Assembly: GCF_000423205.1 (NCBI RefSeq)
Contig: NZ_AUHN01000006.1
Coordinates: 1 to 64,000, forward strand
Direction of reading: 5' to 3'
DNA: 64,000 nt
From: Jonesia quinghaiensis DSM 15701
GTDB taxonomy: Bacteria > Actinomycetota > Actinomycetes > Actinomycetales > Cellulomonadaceae
Below the pieces are notes generated by a model that worked only from the letters and a program-made list of their open reading frames with translations, was not told where the DNA came from and did not search any database. Below are positions 36,482-44,989 of the stretch, one piece after another. The number at the start of each line of letters is the position of its first letter. The first letter of the stretch is position 1. The translations under genes were made by a program, and so were the position numbers.

Positions 36482-37110
36482 GCGACTTCATGGACATTCG
36501 CCTCTTCATTGAGGTTTACGTGACGCTCTTTGTCATTATGGACCCGCCAGGAACTGTTCCAATCTTTTTGGGGCTCACCGGTTCGATGACCGCGAAACAG
36601 CGGGCTGGTGCTGCACGCACCGCGATTTTTGTCGCCGCCGGTGTGATCTTGGCGTTTGCTGCTTTTGGCCAGCAACTCCTTACCTACATGCACATATCCA
36701 TCCCTGCGTTACAAGCATCGGGTGGGCTTTTGCTCCTCCTCATTGCGATGCAACTCCTCACCGGAAAAATGGAGGAAGCCGCTGAGAGCCCAGCAAACAA
36801 AAACGTCAACGTGGCGCTGGTTCCGTTAGGTACTCCGCTTCTTGCTGGCCCGGGCGCCATCGTTGCTTCGATGCTCTTTGTGCAGCGTGCCAGCGACGCC
36901 ACCGATTGGCTTGCTCTAGCACTTGGGTTCCTTGCGATTTGCATCACGCTGTGGGCGTCGATGCGGTTCGCCGGAGTTATTCACAAGCTGTTGGGCGAAT
37001 CAGGAACAATTTTGGTGACGCGTATTGCAGGGCTTTTGCTTGCGGCGATCGCGGTTCAACTTATTGCCGATGCCGTGATCGCGTTCGTGCGCGGGGCGAT
37101 GGCAACGTAA
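36478..37110 (+). CDS. MarC family integral membrane protein
   Basis: A 210-residue protein with six hydrophobic segments and the family pattern VTLFVIMDPPGTVPIFLGLT near the N-terminus and PLGTPLLAGPGAI in the middle. MarC proteins are often labelled NAAT transporters, but their substrate is unproven; E. coli MarC is not the antibiotic-resistance factor it was named for. GTG 36478 overlaps the PHP gene stop by 4 nt. Confidence 0.88.
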   Translation: MSDFMDIRLFIEVYVTLFVIMDPPGTVPIFLGLTGSMTAKQRAGAARTAIFVAAGVILAFAAFGQQLLTYMHISIPALQASGGLLLLLIAMQLLTGKMEEAAESPANKNVNVALVPLGTPLLAGPGAIVASMLFVQRASDATDWLALALGFLAICITLWASMRFAGVIHKLLGESGTILVTRIAGLLLAAIAVQLIADAVIAFVRGAMAT

Positions 37111-37211
37111 CACACCAATAGCGTGGTAGGTGGGGAGAAGTCCCGCTGTTAAGTCTGATGCTCTCGCGACATAGTCTGTTCAAGAGCATCTGCTGATAGG
37201 GAGGCCCGCCA

Positions 37212-37901
37212 ATGCCCCACCTCACCGCGAAACACACTCGAATAGTTGCTGCCGTCATGTGCGCCGTTCTCATTGGGTCGGTGGTTGTGTGGCATGCGAT
37301 GGCCCGTTCAGCAGTTGGGCAGATGTCTATTTCCGCGGATTACACACGCTACGACTCTCTTGAAGATGCCCATGATGCTTCTGACGTGATTGTGGTAGCA
37401 AGCGTTGTGGATTCTCGGGTTGAACTGCTCCCACCTGGCGCGGTGAAGGCCTCTCGCGGGAGTACTGGACGCGGCGTGTCAACATCAGCTGACACCGGGG
37501 CTCGTCTTGTCGCAACAGTGCACCGGGTGCAGGTGTCTGACGTAGTCCATGGAAGCACCGTTCGTGGCGGCGACATCATTGAGGTGAGCCAGATCGGTGG
37601 GTTCCACAATGGGGTGACCTATCAGGACGCCAGCACCACGCTCCTGACAGAACTTGGTCACCAAGTGGTGCTCCTGTTGGAAACCACCAGCGAGGATATG
37701 TACACCCCGATCAACCCCATTGAAGGGGTTTTTGAGGAACGTGGCGGCCTACTTGTTCCGGTGAATGAATCAGTGGCCCCGGATTTTCGGGGAATGACTG
37801 TCGATTTCCTTTCCCACCACCTTTGCGTTGCAGCGTTTGGTTGTAGAGCGAAAACGCTAGGTTATTCCTGTGCGGCCTTTTGTTCAGTGCCAGCAACCTG
37901 A
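37212..37901 (+). CDS. Hypothetical exported or membrane-anchored protein
   Basis: A 229-residue protein I do not recognise. A signal-anchor spans residues ~8-28. The rest is soluble and should lie outside the membrane: HDASDVIVVASVVDSR, a Gly/Ser/Thr linker near 78-95, and VVHGSTVRGGDIIEV, reminiscent of small beta-rich domains. GGGAGG precedes ATG 37212. The last 40 nt overlap the convergent helicase gene and encode a Cys-rich tail of different character (CVAAFGCRAKTLGYSC), which suggests the original stop was lost. Confidence 0.65.
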   Translation: MPHLTAKHTRIVAAVMCAVLIGSVVVWHAMARSAVGQMSISADYTRYDSLEDAHDASDVIVVASVVDSRVELLPPGAVKASRGSTGRGVSTSADTGARLVATVHRVQVSDVVHGSTVRGGDIIEVSQIGGFHNGVTYQDASTTLLTELGHQVVLLLETTSEDMYTPINPIEGVFEERGGLLVPVNESVAPDFRGMTVDFLSHHLCVAAFGCRAKTLGYSCAAFCSVPAT

Positions 37902-39526
37902 GTGTTGTCAGATCCGTTTGAACGACGACGCCGTTGGCGGTTACGGCGGGGACGTTCGCCACCTGACTTCTCCGCGGCGGGGGTGCGAACGTCAACAGCA
38001 CCTTGGGAGTCACCGTCACTGTTTGCGGTCACCGGTGACGCAACAACAGTTGATGCTGCATTGTCCTCGCTTGCCCGGCGGCGGGTGCGGGGGCGCCGAG
38101 GTGATCGCTCTGCTGAGTCGTCAGATGAACCACGGGAAGATTCATCGCGTGGTGGGCGACGATTGCCGCCTACCTGGGCGGGGCGCGCCCCTTTGTCCTC
38201 ACGGCGTGGCGTTGGTGTGCGTTTTCCGGTTTCACCAACGTCTTCAAGGTCTTCGGCTGCGAGTCCAGCTCGGGTACGCATGCCCTGAGGTAGCCGTCCC
38301 TTGGTTCCTTCAGGGATGTCAAGGTCTGTGAAGAGGTGTGGTGAACTGGAATATGTCTCGAGGGGCTCAGGGATGCCGAGCTCAAGAGCTTTGTTGATGA
38401 GGGTCCACACGTGCAAGTCATCCCAGTCAACAAAGGTGACTGCTGTTCCCTTGTTGCCTGCGCGACCAGTGCGGCCGGTTCGGTGCAGATACACCTTGGC
38501 ATCTTCAGGAACCTGGTAGTTGATGACGTGGGTGACGTTCTCGACGTCAATGCCACGCGCTGCTACGTCGGTTGCGACGAGGATGTCGACCTTCCCGTTG
38601 CGGAAAGCGCGTAGTGCTTGTTCGCGGGCGCCTTGTCCAAGGTCACCGTGCAGAGCGCCTGCAGCAAATCCGCGTTCCGTGAGTTCTTCAGCGACCTTCG
38701 CAGCTGTGCGTTTGGTGCGAGTAAAGATGACTGAGAGTCCGCGGCCACGGGATTGCAGGATCCGAGCGATCATCTCCATTTTGTCCATGGGGTGAGCGCG
38801 GAAAACAACCTGTTTGATGTTCTTCACGGTGGACCCGGCGTCTTCTGGGTCCTGAGCGCGAATGTGGGTTGGTTGTGTCATGTAGCGGCGTGCCATTGCC
38901 ACCACGGCGCCTGGCATTGTTGCTGAGAACAGCATCATTTGGCGCACGGCTGGTGTCTGGGCAAGGATTTTCTCAACGTCAGGGAGGAACCCAAGGTCAA
39001 GCATTTCGTCGGCTTCGTCAAGCACAATGACCTGGGCCCGCATCAGTGTGAGGTGACGTTGTTTGAGCATGTCGATCATGCGCCCTGGGGTGCCAACAAT
39101 GACCTCAGCTCCACGTTTCAGTGACTCAATTTGTGGCTCATAGGCGCGCCCGCCATAGAGCTGAACAATACGGACGGAACGTTTTGTGGAGGCGATTTCG
39201 AGGTCTTTGGCGACCTGTACTGCTAACTCACGGGTTGGGACAATCACCAACGCCTGTGGTTTGCCGGGGGCTGGAAGTTCGTCAAAGCCTGGCTCATCTG
39301 GGGCAATAACTTTGTTGAGCAGGGGAAGTCCGAAGCCCAGTGTTTTACCGGTTCCAGTTTTCGCCTGACCGATGATGTCATGCCCAGATAGGGCAACAGG
39401 CAAGGTGAGTGCCTGAATGGGGAAGGGGGAGACGATGCCTGCTATGGCGAGCGCCTCAACGATGTCGGGGCGGATATTGAAATCCGCGAAACTTTTTTCG
39501 ATCTCAGTGTGAGAGGACGTGGTCAC
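37862..39526 (-). CDS. DEAD-box RNA helicase, RhlE-like
   Basis: A 554-residue ATP-dependent RNA helicase. The Q motif near residue 37 (PFPIQ), Walker A AKTGTGKT (55-62), PTRELA, VLDEADEMLDLGF, SAT, and HRTGRTGRAG are intact. The C-terminal ~110 residues are rich in Arg, Ser and Glu, an RNA-binding tail. It should unwind RNA in ribosome assembly or mRNA decay. The start is GTG 39526 with GAGG nearby. M. tuberculosis has rhlE (Rv3211) next to a ferritin-like gene, as here. Confidence 0.92.
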   Translation of the reverse strand: MTTSSHTEIEKSFADFNIRPDIVEALAIAGIVSPFPIQALTLPVALSGHDIIGQAKTGTGKTLGFGLPLLNKVIAPDEPGFDELPAPGKPQALVIVPTRELAVQVAKDLEIASTKRSVRIVQLYGGRAYEPQIESLKRGAEVIVGTPGRMIDMLKQRHLTLMRAQVIVLDEADEMLDLGFLPDVEKILAQTPAVRQMMLFSATMPGAVVAMARRYMTQPTHIRAQDPEDAGSTVKNIKQVVFRAHPMDKMEMIARILQSRGRGLSVIFTRTKRTAAKVAEELTERGFAAGALHGDLGQGAREQALRAFRNGKVDILVATDVAARGIDVENVTHVINYQVPEDAKVYLHRTGRTGRAGNKGTAVTFVDWDDLHVWTLINKALELGIPEPLETYSSSPHLFTDLDIPEGTKGRLPQGMRTRAGLAAEDLEDVGETGKRTPTPRREDKGARPAQVGGNRRPPRDESSRGSSDDSAERSPRRPRTRRRASEDNAASTVVASPVTANSDGDSQGAVDVRTPAAEKSGGERPRRNRQRRRRSNGSDNTQVAGTEQKAAQE

Positions 39527-39884
39527 TTTGCCTCGTGTCGTGCGTCAGGGCGGTGCCGCGCGGCCGAAAATGACCTGCCGATGCTTCGGCTCGTCGATCA
39601 GACCGGGCACTGCGCCGGTGGTGGCAGCCGAACGTGTATGTGCAGGCCGCAGGTGGTGGCAGGCGCTGTGGCCCGCTACATCGCTGATTTTTCAGCTGGC
39701 ATCACCCGTGGCAGTACTGTCAAGTGTCGTGACGAACGGGCAACCTATGTACAGGGCAAGTGTAACGCCGTGTGTATGGAAATGTTTGTATTGGTGATCT
39801 GCGGCACGTTGCCGAGGGGTTGGTGACACGCGAAACCGTGGCTTGACGGCGTTGGGGTGGGGTTCACGCCGTTATCCTTAAAAG
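39527..39884. other. Intergenic region between divergent helicase and ferritin-like genes
   Basis: 358 nt with no credible gene: open frames here have no ribosome binding site and no familiar residues. The length suggests a long 5' leader for the RNA helicase, which is common for cold- or stress-controlled DEAD-box genes. I see no known riboswitch. TCCTTAAAAG lies directly before the ferritin-like start. Confidence 0.4.
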
Positions 39885-40601
39885 GTGTCTTATGAGCCAG
39901 CAACCACAGCGACCGACCGCGGGGACAGTGATGTCACCGAACTTCTCGGTCTCTTGGCCTATACCCAGTTGTCAGCAGCCCTGCGTCATGCGCAAGATGC
40001 AGCGTTGACCACCCACCTGTCACGGCGTCTTGCGTGCGCTGAATTATCAGCACAATCTCATGCGCACTTCACCATGATCTGTGAGCACATTGATCATATT
40101 GGTGGGGACTCGTTGAATCTTCTACGTCGGTACAACGGTGCTTTTGATGAGTATGAACAGCGCACTGCTGCTGATTCATGGCATGAGCGAATTGTGAAGG
40201 GGTACGTGGGGCATACGGTTGCCATTGATTTTTGCCGTATTGCCATTGTTGCTGCCCCAGCGGCCACTCGCACGTTTGTTGAGACGCTGCTGACAGATAT
40301 TCATGCCCAAGATGTTGCCGTTGACATTTTGCGCGCGAAGACCCAAGAAGATGCCACTTTCGCGTCGCGGTTGGCGCTGTGGGCACGTCGGATCGTGGGT
40401 GAAGCGTTGAACCAGGTTCAATCCATTGTGACCAGAGAACCGGCACTTGCGCGTCTGGTGACTAAAGGGGCGGAGCAGGCTGGCTTCCTTGCTCAGCCTG
40501 ATAGTGAGATGGACGCTAACCGTCAAGAAATGTCCTGGTTGTATTCCCAGCTCACTGCTGAGCACTCTCGGCGGATGGATCGAGTGGGTTTGGCTGCCTA
40601 A
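39885..40601 (+). CDS. Ferritin-like fold protein of the MiaE/DUF class
   Basis: A 238-residue, mainly helical protein. ELLGLLAYTQLSAALRHAQDAAL followed by E...H pairs (AELSAQSHAHF, CEHIDHIGG, and DIHAQDV) is the layout of ferritin-like proteins, with candidate di-iron ligands Glu and His in the four helices. Its place next to the DEAD helicase and DUF3107 matches the Rv3210c region. The substrate is unknown; relatives include tRNA-modifying hydroxylases. Start is GTG 39885. Confidence 0.72.
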   Translation: MSYEPATTATDRGDSDVTELLGLLAYTQLSAALRHAQDAALTTHLSRRLACAELSAQSHAHFTMICEHIDHIGGDSLNLLRRYNGAFDEYEQRTAADSWHERIVKGYVGHTVAIDFCRIAIVAAPAATRTFVETLLTDIHAQDVAVDILRAKTQEDATFASRLALWARRIVGEALNQVQSIVTREPALARLVTKGAEQAGFLAQPDSEMDANRQEMSWLYSQLTAEHSRRMDRVGLAA

Positions 40602-40655
40602 GTCGGGCATGTCATGGCAGATTTCTGCCTTCATGATGCATGAGGGGTGAACATG

Positions 40656-40692
40656 GTGATGCCCGCCCCTCATGGCGAGGGGCGGGCATCAC
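40656..40692 (+). terminator. Bidirectional terminator
   Basis: A perfect 16-bp stem (40656-40671 with 40677-40692), 5-nt loop, between the ferritin-like gene and the converging DUF3107 gene. No T-run follows. Confidence 0.8.
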
Positions 40693-40712
40693 TATGGCTT
40701 GGGGGCTACCGC

Positions 40713-40937
40713 TTAGAACTGTGCGAAGCCGACCTTGCGCTTGTCGGTGTCACCGAACTCAACGTAGGCAATGGATGCCCCAGGGATGATGACTGTGCGT
40801 CCCTTGGTGGTGGTCAGTGACAGGGGAGCTCCGTCGCGTAGCGCGTCCGAGACCTGTGCAGTGAGGTCAGCGGTCTTGAGGTCAGTTTCAAAAGTAACCT
40901 CACGGGTGAGGTTCTGAATACCGATCGTTACCTGCAT
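40713..40937 (-). CDS. DUF3107 family protein (TB9.4-like)
   Basis: A 74-residue protein, MQVTIGIQNLTREVTFET..., ending TDKRKVGFAQF. The pattern of a short beta-alpha protein with GRTVIIPGASIAYVEFG and a conserved VGF C-terminus is that of DUF3107, an actinobacterial family of unknown role (Rv3208A/TB9.4). The frame runs open upstream, but ATG 40937 starts the conserved part. It lies next to a TetR gene, as in mycobacteria. Confidence 0.85.
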   Translation of the reverse strand: MQVTIGIQNLTREVTFETDLKTADLTAQVSDALRDGAPLSLTTTKGRTVIIPGASIAYVEFGDTDKRKVGFAQF

Positions 40938-41040
40938 CGTTGTCTGCTTTCTGTTCCGGGGCCAGGCTGCGTGAGCTTGCGCTAGTGGCCGCTCACTTAT
41001 GACACACATCTTAGGTCGCGTGTGCCTGTGGTGGCGCCCT

Positions 41041-41697
41041 TCAGGGGGTTTTGCCCTCACGGCGTAACATTCCTTGAATTCCATACCAGGCGAACCTGGC
41101 GAGCAGGTCAACGTGAGCGTCCCGATCAAGGTAGGGGGTAGCGGTGTGTAATGCATCAACTGCTGCGTGGCGGGCTAAGGCGGTGGCGCATCGTGCAACG
41201 GTGAAAGCGTCAGCCTCGCTGAGGTCTGTGAGGTCGCGCAAGCGGCGGGCCACGAGATGGGCGATAACAGTGTTGGGTTCTTCGACTCGTTCGCGTACTG
41301 TGTCGTCGCGGGTGACATCAGATTCAAAGAGTAGCGATGCCGCCATGCCCGTTTCTGAGGCAAAAATGACGTAGGCCCCCATGATGGAACTGACGACCTG
41401 GAGACCCAATGTTTGGGCGGCGGGAGACAGCGGAGAAGATTCATCAACGACGTAGGGGGCACTAGGTGTGTCGTGATGGTGCAACGCAGCCTCAACGGCT
41501 TGCACGAGGGCGTGGGAACGTTCGTCAATGATCGCGAGATAGAGATCAAGTTTTGATGGGAAATGCCGGTACAAGATGGGTTTTGACACGGCAGCTGCTT
41601 CAGCGATGTCGTCCATGCTGATGTGGTGGAATCCGTGGGCTGCAAACATTGCCTGCGCATGCACAAGGAGTTGGGCGCGGCGGTCCTGTTTGCTCAT
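41041..41697 (-). CDS. TetR family transcriptional regulator
   Basis: A 218-residue repressor. The helix-turn-helix is MDDIAEAAAVSKPILYRHFPSK near residues 27-50; the C-terminal domain is helical with no known ligand. It is the counterpart of Rv3208. ATG 41697 gives the usual MSKQDRRAQLL start. An upstream ATG at 41769 has CAGGAG close to it and would add 24 residues. It is divergent from adnB by only ~85 nt, so it may control adnAB, DUF3107 or itself. Confidence 0.87.
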   Translation of the reverse strand: MSKQDRRAQLLVHAQAMFAAHGFHHISMDDIAEAAAVSKPILYRHFPSKLDLYLAIIDERSHALVQAVEAALHHHDTPSAPYVVDESSPLSPAAQTLGLQVVSSIMGAYVIFASETGMAASLLFESDVTRDDTVRERVEEPNTVIAHLVARRLRDLTDLSEADAFTVARCATALARHAAVDALHTATPYLDRDAHVDLLARFAWYGIQGMLRREGKTP

Positions 41698-41782
41698 CCG
41701 CCTGCGGTGGGGTTGCGCAGGATTGATGCTCACCAGACCACAGTACGGTGATTCCACATGAGAAGACATAGGCTCCTGCATC

Positions 41783-44700
41783 GTGGACAAGGTGTGGGAT
41801 GGTTCCATAGATGTCACAGGCGCATGGTTCCATGAAGGCGTGCACATTGACCTCGACCCCACCCAGTATGAGGCGCAACAAGCTTTCTTGGACAACAACA
41901 CCCCCATTGTGGTCATTGGCGCCCCCGGGACAGGTAAAACCCGACTCATCACCGCCTGCGCTTTAGCTGCGCTACGCCAAGGCGTAGCGCCAGAGAAAGT
42001 TTTGGTCCTCACTGCAAGCCGTGAATCAGCGGGGCGGCTGCGCAATGTCATCACGCAGCAAGCGAACACTGCTATCCGAGGCACCATAGCGCGCACGGCA
42101 CCAGCATTAGCGTTCTCTATCCTGAGTTCCTACGCCGCAGCGCAGCGCCGCCCTGCGCCACGGCTCATCACCGGACCAGAACAAGACACCATTTTGGCCA
42201 CGATTCTTGGGGGACACGCCGATGGGCTTGTTCCTGCGGCAGGCTGGCCAGCAAGCATCCCAGAAGACGCAGTGACCTTACGAGGCTTCCGGGACGAGCT
42301 TCGTGACCTTTTCATGCGTGTCAGCGAGCACGGCCTGACCGCTAGTGAACTGCGTGAACTGGGAAAACGCAACCAACGTCAAGAGTGGGTCGCAGCCGCA
42401 ACCATTCTGGAGGAATACCAATGGGTTACCCGGCTATCGGCCGCAACACCAGATATCGGTGAACGGTATGACCCGGCAGGCATCGTCGCTGCCGGTGCTC
42501 ACACGTTAGCAACGTGGGACGGACCCAACCGGCCGACTTTCGATGCCGTTCTCGTTGACGACTACCACGAAGCAACTGCCGCAACCGTGGCGTTGGTCAG
42601 TCAGCTCCACGCCGATGGCGCTAAAATCCTGCTGGCCGGAGACCCCGACCTCACCGGACAGGGCTTCCGTGGGGCTTCCCCGCGCTACCTAGCCCATGCC
42701 ACAACAACAGACAACAGCCCGGGCAGCTTTGGCGCCACACGAATCATCCTGCCAACCGTGTGGCGGGGCAACACCGAATTGCGCACAGCAGTGACAAGAG
42801 TGACGCAAAGTATCGCCAGTGCTGGGGTGGTAGCGCACCGGACAGCACAAACAGCCGATGCGCCCCAACCACTGTCAGCATCACAAGACAAACCATCCGT
42901 GCGTGGGTGCGTCATACCCTCCCGCCATGTGGAAGAAGCATTCATTGCCCGCACACTGCGTGCATGGCACCTCTACGACCACAAACCGTGGGCTGATATG
43001 GCAATCATTGCTCGCTCAGCCGGAGAGCTGCACCGACTACGCCGCGCCTTGGATGCTGCCTCAATTCCCGTAGCAGTCCTTGGTACAGACGTTGCGCTAC
43101 GCGACGAACCAGCAGTACGCGCCTTGCTTGACGTGATCTATACAGCTGCCGGCGAGGAACTAACCATCGACCGTGCACTGTCCCTCATCACCAGCGTGTA
43201 CACCGGTGCTGACAGCATCCAACTACGGCGACTGCGCAGAGCTCTCCGCGCTGACGAGCTTACCGAAGGCGGCGAAAGAACCTCAGATGAGCTGATCCTT
43301 GAGGTCCTCAACAACGCGCACACTATGGCACCACAGACCGCTCCTACTCGCCTCGGGAACCTGCGCCACAATCGCGAACTCGCCCCGCTAGGCATAATCT
43401 CCACCATGATTGCTGCGGCACGCCAAGCAATGGACATCGAGCACTCCGATGCCCAAACCGTGCTGTGGGCAACCTGGGACGCTGCAGCCGTCGCAGACAC
43501 ATGGCGAGCCATTGCACTGTCGGACTCTCCCGCAGCACCGCGGGCACACCAAGACCTCGATGCAGTCATGGCACTCTTTAGAGCGGCAGAAACCCACGTA
43601 GACCGCATGCCTGACGCGCGCATCGTACCGTTTGCGACCTTCATTGACTCCCAAGACCTCCCCGCAGACTCACTGGCAATCCGGCAAAACCCACGCGATG
43701 TCGTCTCACTGGTCACCCCACAAGGCGCAGCTGGCAGAGAATGGGACAACGTCATCGTCACTGCGCTGCAAGACGGCACGTGGCCTAACCTCACGCTACG
43801 AGACACCCTGCTTGGTTCCCTCCACCTTGTGGACGTGCTCAATGGGCGTGACGGCACAACCGACCTGTCCACCGCCCGGCGGGACGTACTGTACGACGAA
43901 CTCCGCTCCTTCACTGCAGCGATTTCTCGGGCGAAAAGCACCCTCGTGCTCACCGCCGTTCATGATGACACCATCATGCCCTCACCCTTTTTGCACCTCG
44001 TGGACCCTGAGCCTGACACACCAGACCTCACGCAGGCAGGTGCCCCACTAGACACCCGTGGGTTAGTGACAATGATCCGCAGCGAACTATACGACGCTTT
44101 GAGCAGCGATAACACTGAGAAAGCGCATCAAGCTGCGCACCTCCTAGCGCGCCTCAACACCCGAAAAGCCGGCGCCGCGAATCCGGCCACCTGGTATCAA
44201 GCGCACGCTATATCCACCGAAGAAGACCTCTTCGTTTCCCACGACCTCGTACCCGTATCACCATCACGAGTAGACGCTGCTGCAACCTGCTCACTGCGCT
44301 GGGCACTAGAAACCTCCGGTGGGCAACCAGCCTCTGGTCTCAGCCAAAACATCGGGAACATCATTCACGACATCGCAGCACACGCACCGTGGGGAACCCA
44401 CCAGGAATACCGTGAAATGCTCAACGAACGATGGTCCCAACTACGCCTCTCCGACGGGTGGCCAGCCCGCCGGCTACGCGCCCACGCAGAGCACATGCTC
44501 GAAAAACTCGCTGCCTACACTCAAAAAACCCGCCACGACGTCACGAAAATCCTTGTCGAACACCCCTTTGATCTCACCATTGCAGGCGCACGACTACGGG
44601 GCTCCATCGACCGGGTTGAGATCCTCCACGACGGCCGTGCCCGCATCGTTGACCTCAAAACAGGAACGTCAGTACCTAGCCAACAAGACACCGAAGCTAA

Positions 44701-44989
44701 CCCCCAACTCGGCATCTACCAACTAGCAGTTCTCAACGGCGCGGTCCCAGAAGTCACCACAACCTCAGGTGCACACCTGCTCTACATCGCGAACAACACC
44801 AAAACCCCATCACTACGTAACCAAGCACCCGTCGACAACCCCGACGACAACTGGGCAACCGAACTCATCGCCGACACCGTCACCACTCTTCGCTCCCACG
44901 AATTCACCGCACAACGCAACACCATGTGTGACCACTGTCCCGTCCGATTCACCTGCCCACTGCGCCCCGAGGGAAGGCACCTGACATGA
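41783..44989 (+). CDS. adnB: AdnB-like helicase-nuclease subunit
   Basis: A 1068-residue subunit of AdnAB, the actinobacterial motor-nuclease that resects double-strand breaks. The UvrD-type motor has Walker A GAPGTGKT (~47-54) and motif II as LVDDYHE instead of the usual DEYQ. The C-terminal PD-(D/E)XK nuclease has RGSIDRVE and IVDLKTGT. An Fe-S staple is formed by a Cys near 836 (AAATCSLRW) and CDHCPVRFTC at ~1049-1058. The order adnB then adnA is that of Rv3202c-Rv3201c. It overlaps adnA by 4 nt. GTG 41783 is a weak start. Confidence 0.9.
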   Translation: MDKVWDGSIDVTGAWFHEGVHIDLDPTQYEAQQAFLDNNTPIVVIGAPGTGKTRLITACALAALRQGVAPEKVLVLTASRESAGRLRNVITQQANTAIRGTIARTAPALAFSILSSYAAAQRRPAPRLITGPEQDTILATILGGHADGLVPAAGWPASIPEDAVTLRGFRDELRDLFMRVSEHGLTASELRELGKRNQRQEWVAAATILEEYQWVTRLSAATPDIGERYDPAGIVAAGAHTLATWDGPNRPTFDAVLVDDYHEATAATVALVSQLHADGAKILLAGDPDLTGQGFRGASPRYLAHATTTDNSPGSFGATRIILPTVWRGNTELRTAVTRVTQSIASAGVVAHRTAQTADAPQPLSASQDKPSVRGCVIPSRHVEEAFIARTLRAWHLYDHKPWADMAIIARSAGELHRLRRALDAASIPVAVLGTDVALRDEPAVRALLDVIYTAAGEELTIDRALSLITSVYTGADSIQLRRLRRALRADELTEGGERTSDELILEVLNNAHTMAPQTAPTRLGNLRHNRELAPLGIISTMIAAARQAMDIEHSDAQTVLWATWDAAAVADTWRAIALSDSPAAPRAHQDLDAVMALFRAAETHVDRMPDARIVPFATFIDSQDLPADSLAIRQNPRDVVSLVTPQGAAGREWDNVIVTALQDGTWPNLTLRDTLLGSLHLVDVLNGRDGTTDLSTARRDVLYDELRSFTAAISRAKSTLVLTAVHDDTIMPSPFLHLVDPEPDTPDLTQAGAPLDTRGLVTMIRSELYDALSSDNTEKAHQAAHLLARLNTRKAGAANPATWYQAHAISTEEDLFVSHDLVPVSPSRVDAAATCSLRWALETSGGQPASGLSQNIGNIIHDIAAHAPWGTHQEYREMLNERWSQLRLSDGWPARRLRAHAEHMLEKLAAYTQKTRHDVTKILVEHPFDLTIAGARLRGSIDRVEILHDGRARIVDLKTGTSVPSQQDTEANPQLGIYQLAVLNGAVPEVTTTSGAHLLYIANNTKTPSLRNQAPVDNPDDNWATELIADTVTTLRSHEFTAQRNTMCDHCPVRFTCPLRPEGRHLT

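Noticed and set aside
39509-39826. Possible small gene between the helicase and ferritin-like genes
   Set aside because: No ribosome binding site, no familiar residues, and two overlapping frames are open equally; better read as leader DNA.
43138-43953. Long open frame opposite adnB
   Set aside because: Antisense shadow rich in Ser and Arg; no start signal.
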